Below are positions 34,662 through 43,379 of a stretch of DNA of 64,000 bases, piece after piece. The stretch comes from Pedinophyceae sp. YPF-701. Its lineage: Eukaryota > Chlorophyta > Pedinophyceae. The stretch's first letter is position 1. Each line of letters opens with the position of its first letter. The position numbers and the translations under genes are program-made. The notes beneath the pieces were generated by a model, which was not told the DNA's origin, did no database searches, and worked only from the letters and a program-made list of their open reading frames with translations. Where the stretch lies: the NCBI GenBank assembly GCA_916048055.1, contig CAJZHL010000019.1, positions 434,001 through 498,000 of the forward strand, in the 5' to 3' direction.

Positions 34662-35588
34662 AAAAAACCCTTTGAATATCAAGAGGAACAAAGCACCGTA
34701 GCAGTTGCAGAAGTGTCGCGGACCCCGAAAGTTCCCAGTAAGTACATCAAGAGGCTTCTGAAGCTCGGTGCCGAATCATGCAACGGTGTTCAGCTGATGA
34801 GAGAAAGAGCAAACCTGTATGGGAGCATGCGTCAGCGCAGCGTTTCAGAAGATCTCAAGAGTGCGCTTCAGCACTATGTTGTTGGGCACAACTCAGAATT
34901 CGGGGAGCTTGTGAAGCTCATGGTATTTCTTGGTTTCGATCAGAAGATCATCATTAGAACTGTGGCAGAGTTCTTGTTGACTCAGACCCATGAATCAATT
35001 GATGAGGTGAGGTTTTTGGACGACACCCAAACACAGGATCATCAGATATTGCGCATGCTGAAAAGCGACATGGAAATTTTGGAACGCATGAGTAATGGGG
35101 TTTGGATCGATATCGAAGCGAACTTGACTTTGTGGGAGAAGTTCGAGGAGTTGTACAGTCGTATCGGCATATCAGAACAGTCTTCATTCAATGCTCCAGA
35201 CAAGGTCCCGGTGATGCACACCAAAATGGGCAACATTTTGCCCCTCCCAGAATCTGGGATGAATATGCTTAGATCTTTTGTGAAAGACGCCAACTCCGCC
35301 GGGTCTCCTGATAGCTCTTCCAGTTACGACGGGCTTGGCTCGGCGCGTAAGAGGTTTTACGAGAAGCAATCTACACGGGTAAACAAAGCTCTTCTTGACG
35401 CGCTTTTCGTAGCTTGGGACTTTCTCGGCACGTTTGGGGAGGAAGATGACATAGAGTACCGAGATGGTCTGGTGAGCGCTCTTGCGTCAGAATACGAGCT
35501 AAGTGGCAATCTCCTGGTGTTGTACGTTCTTTGCGCCAACTACAGCGTGCTGTCTTTACCAGAACGTGCGAGAGCAAGACTAGACTAG
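34662..35588 (+). CDS. Unrecognised helical protein segment of the element
   Basis: An AT-rich open stretch of about 300 codons. It is rich in predicted helix (for example DLKSALQHYVVGHNSEFGEL and HQILRMLKSDMEILERM), with a Ser-rich linker near 35300 and a final helical region. It lacks an early ATG and a GCAG precedes it at 34707-34710, so it may be an internal exon. No known domain is visible. The (GACTA)n tail of the 258-bp repeat lies at its 3' end. Codon use differs sharply from the host genes. The function is unknown. Confidence 0.45.
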   Translation, partial: KKPFEYQEEQSTVAVAEVSRTPKVPSKYIKRLLKLGAESCNGVQLMRERANLYGSMRQRSVSEDLKSALQHYVVGHNSEFGELVKLMVFLGFDQKIIIRTVAEFLLTQTHESIDEVRFLDDTQTQDHQILRMLKSDMEILERMSNGVWIDIEANLTLWEKFEELYSRIGISEQSSFNAPDKVPVMHTKMGNILPLPESGMNMLRSFVKDANSAGSPDSSSSYDGLGSARKRFYEKQSTRVNKALLDALFVAWDFLGTFGEEDDIEYRDGLVSALASEYELSGNLLVLYVLCANYSVLSLPERARARLD

Positions 35589-35835
35589 ACTAGACTTGTT
35601 CACACCCCGCAGAACGGGTCGCACCGCCAAGGCAGGTTCTACCCCACCCTATAGCGGCGCTAGTTTGACAGAAACCACCGAGGACGAGTGCCCATCTCCC
35701 GCCGACAGCATCAAGGGAAGTGGCAGACAGCCCGCGCAGGGGGGGCAGCGGGCGCGGCGTGGGTCGCCGCGGGGAAACGTGGGGGGGGTGCGCCGACAGC
35801 CGACATGCGATTGCGTTTATCATACAGGCACTTGA
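35578..35835 (-). repeat. 253/258-bp dispersed repeat, internal copy
   Basis: It is almost identical (one difference seen) to 40369-40621 in the opposite orientation. Read on minus it begins TCAAGTGCCTG and ends in (AGTCT)n, here one unit longer than in the other copy. A GC-rich body with a short simple-sequence 3' tail is the form of a SINE or a short LINE-derived retroposon. It is GC-rich within an AT-rich context, so it is an insertion. Confidence 0.7.
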
Positions 35836-36459
35836 CAGCCTGGTGCTGGAGCTGCACAGCACACACAGCCTGGTCGCCGCAGCGTCCCGACATGCACGCG
35901 CCGCCGAGCTCTGGGCAGGGTTCGGCCGAGGACACACCACACCGCATTAGCACGCAGGACAGGGGGTTAGCATTGTGAGCGCAGGACATCAGATTTTGCC
36001 ACCAGGCCGAGGCGGGGGGGCATGGGACGGCTGAAACCGCCAGGACCTGGCCGACAGCGTGTGAGCATGCACTTCAGCCCGCGCGGATACGCCGCACGGA
36101 CGAGCGCGCCTCGTGGGCGCTGCGCGTGCAGCTTCGACTCCAGGCCCGCGAGGGCGCACGGAGGAAGACTTGAGTCGGCGGTCCGGGGCTCGGCGTGAGC
36201 CGCGGTGCGACAGGATGCCGGGCTCCGCGTGGGAGCGCGCCGGCGCTCGCAGCTCCGTGATCTCCGTGACTTCGTGGCGCTCGCGAGCGCGCCTGCGGCC
36301 ATCTCCGACTTGAGGGCGTTCGCGAGCACGCCGGGCCGCATCCGGTGTCCACGGGTCGAGGTTGAGCGCCTGTCCAAGCTTCGCGCCACGCAGAAGGCCG
36401 AGGTGCGGGTGTTGACGATGTCGATGACCGCGCGAAGTCCATCCACTGGTGCTCTCCAG
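35836..36459. other. GC-rich filler inside the element
   Basis: About 620 bp with host-like GC content between two AT-rich coding islands. It is adjacent to the internal copy of the dispersed repeat and may belong to the same or another insertion. No coding or structural feature is supported. Confidence 0.35.
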
Positions 36460-36876
36460 GCAGACGACGACGCAAGTTTCAAGGACAGCCGAGTGCGGCC
36501 AAGAGATTTCTGTATTGGTCTCATTAAGAAGGAGGACTTCACTGCCTTGATGTGGATTTACGAATGGTTCTTCGAAGATGTGAGGTTGGCAGATGACTTA
36601 CTGCCGTCTGGGCTATTGCCTCTTGAATTCCTGCCTCAGTTATTGAGAAACTCCCAGGTGACAAATGGGCTTGTATCCACGCCATATGGCGCTTTAATCA
36701 TCAACAATTGGAAGGTCACGAGCATGCTCCACAGGGAGGTAGACAAGATAGTAGGAAAAGATGTGTGGTGGAACCTTTGGTCAGAATCCCTCTCAAAGGA
36801 TTCGGACCTGTACGTCAGCTTTCAAATGTTCATGTGCGACAGGCGTCGAGTGCAAAACCTCCTGGGAAGGTTTTGA
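36460..36876 (+). CDS. Unrecognised protein segment of the element
   Basis: An AT-rich open stretch of about 135 codons is preceded by the acceptor-like sequence CTCTCCAGGCAG. The product is aromatic and hydrophobic (DFTALMWIYEWFFEDVRL, GALIINNWKVTSMLHRE, WWNLWSESLSKDSDLYVSFQ) and looks like a folded helical domain, not membrane. No family was recognised. A further AT-rich open stretch in another frame continues to about 37020. Its base composition links it to the islands at 34.7 and 39.3 kb rather than to the flanking GC-rich DNA. Confidence 0.38.
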   Translation, partial: ADDDASFKDSRVRPRDFCIGLIKKEDFTALMWIYEWFFEDVRLADDLLPSGLLPLEFLPQLLRNSQVTNGLVSTPYGALIINNWKVTSMLHREVDKIVGKDVWWNLWSESLSKDSDLYVSFQMFMCDRRRVQNLLGRF

Positions 36877-37274
36877 TAGTGTTTCTTCGTGCGCAAAAGA
36901 ACACATCTCCTTCTGCGTTGGAGAACTACACCGTTACGTGTTTGGAGAGTTCTAACGGCAAGCGTTCTTACATTAACCTTGACGGTCATTCGGGTGGCAA
37001 CGCGTCTCAGTTGACCTTTGGTGAGTACGACGAGGTCGCGAAGTACGACGAGGTCGCGGCGCTTGCGAGGCCGGGCTTGGTGGAGACCGGGTGGTGCCGG
37101 CGCTGCGGCGGGCAACGGGCGTGACGCAATGATGCACGCAAGCGGCGAGACGCGCGCAGCGGCGATGTCGATCCCGGTCGATCGATGACCGCGCGGGGAG
37201 CGCCCGTCGTCACTGCTGCGCGGGAGTGACGACGCGTTCCCCCTGAGGCTGCCTGCGCCGGCGCTGGGAGTGAC

Positions 37275-39242
37275 GACGCGCCTTTAAAATCAACGCCCCC
37301 GCACGCCTCCTCCTCACCGAGTGCGGGCTCTCCTCGGTGCTCTCCGTGGCCTGGGGCCGCGCGGCGCGCCTCTGGAACCGCCTCCTTGCCACGCAGAGCA
37401 ACGAGCGGGCACCCCAGTTCCTCCGGGCGGCGTTCAGGGACAGCCTCGACCTCGCCGGACAAGGCGCGGACACATGGGCGCGGCGCGTGTACGACATGGC
37501 GACGGCCCACGGGCTCCAGCCGGGCACCCTCGAGCACCCCACCCCCATCGACGCCGCCCGCCTCCGCCTCGCCATCGACAAGGTCCAGCTCGGCCTCCCC
37601 GACGCGCACGCCCGCGACGCGGACCCCGCCGGCGGCAGGTTCGCGGCGACGTACGCGACATACTTCATGCACGTGCCGGAGGGCACCTGGTTCCGCCACG
37701 GCTCGGTCCACCTCGTCGCCGACACGAACACGCCGGCGTACCTACGCTGCGCCCCGCACCTGCGCGCCGTCCACACCCCGCCACATGCCCTGCAGCGCAT
37801 CTCGCAGATCCGCCTCGGCACCTCGTACCTCCGCCTGTACGCGGACCCCCGGCGGGCGCTGGTCCCGCCGCCCATTGCCACGCGTACATGCAGGTTCTGC
37901 GCGGAACCGAACACGATCGAAGACTGGGCGCACCTCCTCGACGAGTGCACGGCCCCGGCAGTCGTCGCCGCACGTGCACCTCTCGGACACGCCCCGCCCC
38001 CGGCGGTGTGGGGCTCGACATGGGGGGGCAACACGGAGTCGCAGTCGGTCCAGCGCTTCAACCAACACGCACAGCAGCTCCTCGACGACCTCGCGACGCG
38101 CGCGAGCGGCGACGGCGACGACGCCCGGGACGCACGGGTCCGGCGCTGGTTCCTCCACGGCGGCACCGCGGTGCACCGCACCATCTACCACCTCGAACAC
38201 CTGGCGCGCCGCATCGACGCGGCCCAAGACCTGGCCGCAGTGCCGGACTTCGACAACGAGGGCTAACACAGCCCGCCCCCCCCCCCGCCCCCATTGGCGC
38301 CGCCACAGGCCCCCAGCCACCTGACGGCCGTTTCACAGAAAAGCACGCCCCAACTGCGAACCCCATCAACGCCCGGGGCCGTGTGCGCAGCCCTCACCAC
38401 GACCGCCCCCCCCACGACCCCCCTGCCCCCGCACGGCACCCCACCACAAGACGCCAGGCACGGCATGCCCCTGGGAGGCAAGACCGAGGCGCGCAGGACC
38501 TCTACGGACGACGCGACGCGTGCAGCACGACGAGCCCCCCCACGTCGCGGCCGCAGGCTGGCCACCTGCCGGCCGCGGCACCCCGGCCAGTTGGCGCCGT
38601 CGCGACCCGCGGCGCCGACCGCCGCCCGCCGCCGGCCCGGAGGATGGCCGGGCCGGACGCGCCGGGGTAGGGGCGGATGCTCTGCAGCCAGAGGAGGGGA
38701 GCGCCACCTCGCCGGTCGTGGGGGTCTCATAACGCCCACATCGGTGACATCCCCGGGGACTTCCACAACCAAGGGGGACGAGTCCACCCCCCTCGAGTCG
38801 TCCCACCCTCACCTCGACGTCGACCCCGCCGCACGTCGAGGCACGGCCAGCGCCAGTCGCGCCCATCCCCCGGGCGCGCACGGACACCCCTGCGTCCGAG
38901 CGCACCCCCCGACGTCCCTGCCCCGGCCCCGATGCCCCCGGGGAAGCGGAGGGCGACGGGGGGCGGCATCAGCGCCCACGCCCGCGTCGTCTACGGTCCC
39001 TGCGCGCCGGAGGATCGAGCACCCGGAGCACACACGGTGCAACGCACCAGCCAAGCCCCTGTCATGTCTGTCATGTGGTGGTGGTCCTGGGTTGGCACAC
39101 CCTGCCTGCGCTCCCATAAAATACGAAGTCGTGCCAGCCCTCGGCCACCCCTTCCACCCCGGCGACCAGCGCCGGTCCTTCGGCGGGGTGAGGGCGCCCC
39201 GTCCTAGGCTTTCCGCGTCGGATCCTGAGACGCGCCTTTAAA
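37275..39242 (+). mobile_element. 5'-truncated LINE (non-LTR retrotransposon), 3' part with target duplication
   Basis: The body at 37289-39228 is flanked by the 14-bp direct repeat GACGCGCCTTTAAA (37275-37288 and 39229-39242), a typical LINE target duplication. It opens directly in frame and encodes about 325 residues up to 38266. These match the region after the reverse transcriptase in LINE proteins: LLTECGLSSVLSVAWGRAA, then ISQIRLGTSYLRL, then a zinc knuckle CRFC-x10-H-x4-C. The reverse transcriptase and endonuclease are missing, as expected for 5' truncation. About 960 bp of 3' UTR follows with no poly(A). GC content and codon use are host-like, so this is a resident family that jumped into the AT-rich element. 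Confidence 0.72.
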
Positions 39243-39325
39243 GGCCACAGGCGCACATGGGTGGGGGCTTCGGCCTCTGCTCGCACCGCACCGGCCGACC
39301 GGGGGAACCGTCTCCGGAGTGTAAC

Positions 39326-39997
39326 TGTCTGTCTGTCTGTCTGTATTCTAAGCTTGTTGTTGACCCTGGCGAGATCCGTTTGGTTGGCATTAATGGTCAG
39401 GACGACGTTTGGAAGATGAAGAAGGGCGTGTTCAACGGTCGTTTCAAGGAGATGAAGAAGCGTATGGGGTCGTCGATGTGTTTCACTGCTACGGCAGGTA
39501 CGTTGGTGTGCATTTACATTGGTTATGAACAGACAGGTAATTCGAAGCATCCGTGGAGGAACATCATTCAGTACTTGGATAAAGTGTCGAGGGCTACGTG
39601 GCAGCCTGACCCGTCGTCTCCAACTGGGGAGTCTACTCAGGGTGATTTCGAGGTGAGTGCTAATGACATGACTGTTCCCTTTGAGAGTCTTCAGGCTATG
39701 GTATCTGAATTCACCGGTGTCGACCCCAATGCCAAGCCCAAGGCTGTTGCAGCCAATGCAGCTGCTCAGCAGGCTCAGCAGGCTCAGCAGATGATGATGC
39801 AACAGCAGATGATGCAACAGATGATGATGCAGCAGATGATGCAACAGCAGCAGCAACAGCAGCCCCCTCAGATGATGATGCAGGGTACTCCTCAGATGAT
39901 GCAGGGTACTCCTCAGATGATGATGCAGGGTACTCCTCAGATGATGATGCAGGGTAATCCTCAGATGATGATGCAGGGTACTCCTCAGATGCAATGA
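39326..39997 (+). CDS. Unrecognised element protein with Gln/Met-rich repeat tail
   Basis: An AT-rich open stretch of about 220 codons. The first 110 or so form a compact domain without a known signature (LVGINGQDDVWKMKKGVF, FTATAGTLVCIYIGYEQTGN, WRNIIQYLDKVSRATWQPDP). The last 80 are low-complexity: Ala/Gln, then Gln/Met runs, then about five copies of the 8-residue unit PQMMMQGT, encoded by a 24-bp tandem repeat at roughly 39868-39990. It is preceded by a (CTGT)n run. The tail could drive self-association. It is the last coding island before the right terminal repeat, and its function is unknown. Confidence 0.45.
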   Translation, partial: CLSVCLYSKLVVDPGEIRLVGINGQDDVWKMKKGVFNGRFKEMKKRMGSSMCFTATAGTLVCIYIGYEQTGNSKHPWRNIIQYLDKVSRATWQPDPSSPTGESTQGDFEVSANDMTVPFESLQAMVSEFTGVDPNAKPKAVAANAAAQQAQQAQQMMMQQQMMQQMMMQQMMQQQQQQQPPQMMMQGTPQMMQGTPQMMMQGTPQMMMQGNPQMMMQGTPQMQ

Positions 39998-40113
39998 GTT
40001 CATTTACATTACAAAAAGCAAGGTGGGGGTAGTGTGGTTCTTTTTTTCGGTTGGAAATTTGCATGGGGTAGAATTGCAAATCTCAGACCTAAGACCTGAC
40101 TACCAGGAGCAAG

Positions 40114-40801
40114 CATCGTCCCCCCTCACCCGGTACCCAGGAAAGAGACCTCCCTGCCCATCATGCCCTTCTCTGTGCTCCCCCTCCCTGTCCTCCATCT
40201 TTCTCGGATATGTTTTATATGCCCCCCTACCCATCATGCCCATCATGTCCTCCTCCCCTGTTCCCCTCTTTCTCGGATATGTTTCATATGACCCCCTCCC
40301 TACCCATCATGACCTTCCCACCTACCCCCCTACCCATCATGACCTTCACCTTGTTCCATATGACCCCCTCAAGTGCCTGTATGATAAACGCAATCGCATG
40401 TCGGCTGTCGGCGCACCCCCCCCACGTTTCCCCGCGGCGGCCCACGCCGCGCCCGCTGCCCCCCCTGCGCGGGCTGTCTGCCACTTCCCTTGATGCTGTC
40501 GGCGGGAGATGGGCACTCGTCCTCGGTGGTTTCTGTCAAACTAGCGCCGCTATAGGGTGGGGTAGAACCTGCCTTGGCGGTGCGACCCGTTCTGCGGGGT
40601 GTGAACAAGTCTAGTCTAGTCTCCCTACCCATCATGCCCTTCACCTTGTTCCATATGTACCCCCTCCCTGCCCTCCATCTTTCTCGGATATGTTTTATAT
40701 GACCCCCTCACCAGGTACCGCGCCCTATATATTCGATAGGACCTGATAGGGGTAATGGTATGTACCCCCCTACCAATTAGGTCGCTCTGACTCCCCCTGC
40801 T
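40114..40801. repeat. Right terminal inverted repeat (435 bp plus 253-bp insertion)
   Basis: The reverse complement matches the left repeat base for base as far as I could follow, except for an insertion at 40369-40621. The match ends at 40114, where the two arms diverge. The full 688 bp minus 253 bp equals the left arm length exactly. Confidence 0.85.
40369..40621 (+). repeat. 253-bp dispersed repeat inserted in the right terminal repeat
   Basis: The left arm lacks this sequence and reads straight through, so the insertion site is known. The repeat runs TCAAGTGCCTG to the (AGTCT)n tail on plus. Any target duplication is at most a base or two and is masked by the tail. It is almost identical to 35578-35835. 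Confidence 0.8.
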
Positions 40802-40806
40802 TCAGC
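40802..40806. repeat. Right target-site duplication TCAGC
   Basis: It is flush with the end of the right terminal repeat and matches 33592-33596. Confidence 0.65.
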
Positions 40807-41840
40807 CTGGGCTGGCCGCCGCCGAGCTCAGTGCGGGCCGCGGCGGCTGGCCTGCGGGACTGCGCAGTGCGCGATAGACGCGGGGACCTTGGTAGTCGGT
40901 TCCGTCACTTGCTGACCACAGGCGCTCCGAGGCGACAAGTTGGTGCGCTGCTCATCGGTCCCGCCGCGCGTGTCGCCTGCAGGGGGGCAGGCTCCTCGCC
41001 TCCGTGCGCGTTGCTCAGCCAGAGGCTCTGGGGGTTGGCGCGGGGCTGCGAGAGGTCTTCGGGAGGCTCGAGCACGCGGGTGGCCTAGGGGAGGGCGGCC
41101 ATGGAGGGCGCGTTAGAGGCGGCGGGGCACCGGGCGGATCGGATGGGGCGGACGCGGGCAGCAGCGAGGCGGCGAGGTGCGTCCAGGCCGCGGAACGCGC
41201 GCGCTGGTGCGTGCGCGCCGCCGTGGGCCGTGCTCTCCTGCTACGGCTGCGTCCAGCGACGCGGGCCGGGGCGGATATCGGCGCGGATACCGCGTGCTGC
41301 CGTGTGCTCAAGGCATCACACAGCCCGGGGGCGCGCAGCCGCCCCTAAGCGGCTTGTCGAACGGCGCGGCCCGGTGTTGGGGTGCACCAGGCTGTAGCGA
41401 TCACGTCATGCACGGGCCGCGGCCATGCGAGGGATTCGCGACGCTGCGACCCGAACAGGCCTTCAGAGCCTCGCCTGCTGCGCTGTGCAGCCTGCACGCT
41501 GAGCGCCTGCGTCAGGGGGCGATCGATCGATCTTCGCCTTCACCCTTTGATCGAGCTGCAGGGCTGTCCCCGGAGGGCAACGGCGCGGTCGACGCGTCGC
41601 AAGAGCCGCGCATGAAGACGAAGCGGCGAACACGCTCGGCCTCGAGCAACTCTCCATCGCGCTTCCGCCCCGCAGGTGAGCCCAACAGTCTGGTCACACG
41701 CTTCCAGCGCCGGGCGCGCGCACGCCCTCGTGCTGCGTCCCTTCACCCTCCTTCGGCGACCCGCCCCCGGAGCCAGATACGAGGCACGAGCAGCGACGCC
41801 GCCGCGTGCAGAAACAGCTTCAGTTGCGCCCCGCTGAACG
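40807..41840. other. Intergenic, nothing recognised
   Basis: About 1 kb of GC-rich DNA between the element and the aquaporin gene, presumably with the aquaporin promoter and 5' UTR. Open frames here have no domain signal. Confidence 0.35.
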
Positions 41841-42852
41841 ATGCGTCCACAACGCTATGCAGAAGTGGCGGCCGTGGTGTTCGGTGCGGGCGGCATGCGG
41901 GACATGGTGGCCACGGCCATCTTCGTTCTCAGTAGCTCGACCCTCGGAGATGCGTCGCAGTACCTCTCGGACGCTACAGGTGCGTCGCTCGCCGCCCCCG
42001 TGGACGAGCACTGCCACCCAGGCCGATCCGGCCGCCGGCCGCTCCTCGCGGCGCGCGCCGCCGTGCTGCGGCGCTCCCTGGCAGCAGACCGAGCAGTCCG
42101 ACAGTCCCCGATGCCCGGAGCGCGCGCGCATCGCACGCCGCCCCCCCCCCGGCGCGCCCCACGGCGCGCCCCCGCCGCACCCCGCAGGACTCGGCGTCGT
42201 CCTCTCGGGCATCGTCCTCACGATCCTCCTCCTGCTCGTCATCATGGAGCCCATCTGCTACCTCCTGAACGGCGCGAACTTCAACCCGCTGATCAACATC
42301 GCCCACTACGCCGCCGGCCACGGCAACCTGACGCTCATCGGCCACGTGGGCTGCGTCGGCTTCCAGTGCCTCGGCGGCGCGATCGGCGTCGTCCTCGCGT
42401 ACACCCTCATCCCCGAGTCGTTCCACGGCAACTTCGGCGCGTGGTCGAACGGCGTCGCGCAGGGCGCCACGCTGGCGGCGGGCGCCACATGCGAGTTCCT
42501 GCTCGGGCTGCTCCTCAACCTGCTGCTCTTCTACGCGGAGAGCTGCCGGAGCAAGTGGGCGCAGCGCTGGCTGCCGCTTCTGAGCACCTTTTGCTGGACC
42601 GTCATCGGGGTTGAGTTTACTGGTCCGAGCATCAACCCCGCGGTCAAGTGGGGCTGGTGGGTGCTGCAGGACGGGCACTCGACGGGGGAGCACGTGGCGG
42701 TGTTCTGGGTCGCGCCGCTCGCGGGCTCGGCGCTCGCGGGGTACGTGTGGCGGTGGCGGCAGCAGGGCACTGCCAACCCGCCCAAACTGGGGCTGCTGGA
42801 GAAGCTCGTGGGGTCGGATAGGGCGCGCCGGGCGCGGCGGAAGGCGCGATGA
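41841..42852 (+). CDS. SIP-type aquaporin
   Basis: Exons 41841-41979 and 42188-42852 give 267 residues. Six hydrophobic segments are visible. The first NPA box is NPL (GANFNPLINIAHYAAG, N at residue 79), and the second is a standard NPA (TGPSINPAVKWGW, about residue 195). The SSTLG motif in helix 1, the FYAAG-like context after the first box and the basic C-terminus (RARRARRKAR) fit the small basic intrinsic protein (SIP) subfamily. Plant SIPs sit in the endoplasmic reticulum and have an altered first NPA box. They may conduct water or other small solutes; selectivity cannot be read here. An in-frame stop directly upstream fixes the ATG at 41841. Confidence 0.8.
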
Positions 42853-43379
42853 GACGCGTGTGAGGCGGCGAGGCAACGCGGGGCGCCGGCGCGCGCCATG
42901 TTGCCACAGGCGTATGCGGCAAGCAGCAGGGCGCGTACGGCTGCCGTACAGAGCGCGAGCGTGCCGCCGGGGACTGCGCTGGGTGCGGAGGTGTCGTTGC
43001 TCCGACGGGGCCGCCGGGCCGGGTCCTCGTCGTCGTACGGCGCCGTGGCCCCAGTGAGATTCAGTCTCTGTGCCATGTCATCTTGATTGGTTTCCCTCGA
43101 CTGGGAGGGACATGTTCAGGGGGGTCGCGCGGCAGGGAGCCCGAGGGCACGCGCCGGCCACGTTGGCCGCCCTGGCCGCAGCACGCTGCACGTTCCGCAG
43201 TCGGCCCGTTTGCATTCGGCGGTTCTCGTTCCACGGGCCGCAGGGAGCGGCCTCTCAAGACCCTAGCAGGGGTCACCGTGCCGCCCGCGGTGCTGGTCAG
43301 CGAGGGGCGTGCCTTCTTCTCGCCGCCAGTCGCGGCCGGCTCCATCACGTAGGCGGAGGTGGCACTGCCGGGAAGAAAG
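42853..43379. other. Intergenic, nothing recognised
   Basis: About 530 bp between two plus-strand genes. No further gene or repeat was seen. Confidence 0.35.

Larger units (their letters stand above)
33597..40801. mobile_element. 7.2-kb terminal-inverted-repeat element, family unresolved
   Basis: The element starts AGCAGGGGGAGTCAG and ends with its reverse complement. It is bounded by 435-bp inverted repeats that look almost identical and by a 5-bp target duplication. The interior alternates AT-rich coding islands (34.0-35.6, 36.46-37.0 and 39.3-40.0 kb), unlike the host in base and codon use, with GC-rich pieces that include younger nested insertions. The islands encode alpha-helical and Gln/Met-rich proteins that I cannot assign. 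I see no transposase, integrase, DNA polymerase B, packaging ATPase or capsid signature. The AG...CT ends and 5-bp duplication fit several DNA-transposon groups and loosely fit Polinton-like elements, but nothing decides. The near-identity of the end repeats argues for a recent arrival; the nested insertions mean it no longer looks whole. Confidence 0.75.

Noticed and set aside
37289-38266. Reading this frame as a host gene
   Set aside because: Its sequence follows the post-reverse-transcriptase part of LINE proteins with a zinc knuckle, it lacks an ATG, and it is bracketed by a target duplication.
33597-40801. Calling the element a Polinton, virophage or other virus-like element
   Set aside because: The AG...CT ends and short target duplication are compatible, but no polymerase B, integrase, packaging ATPase, protease or capsid signature is visible and the size is small, so the family is left open.
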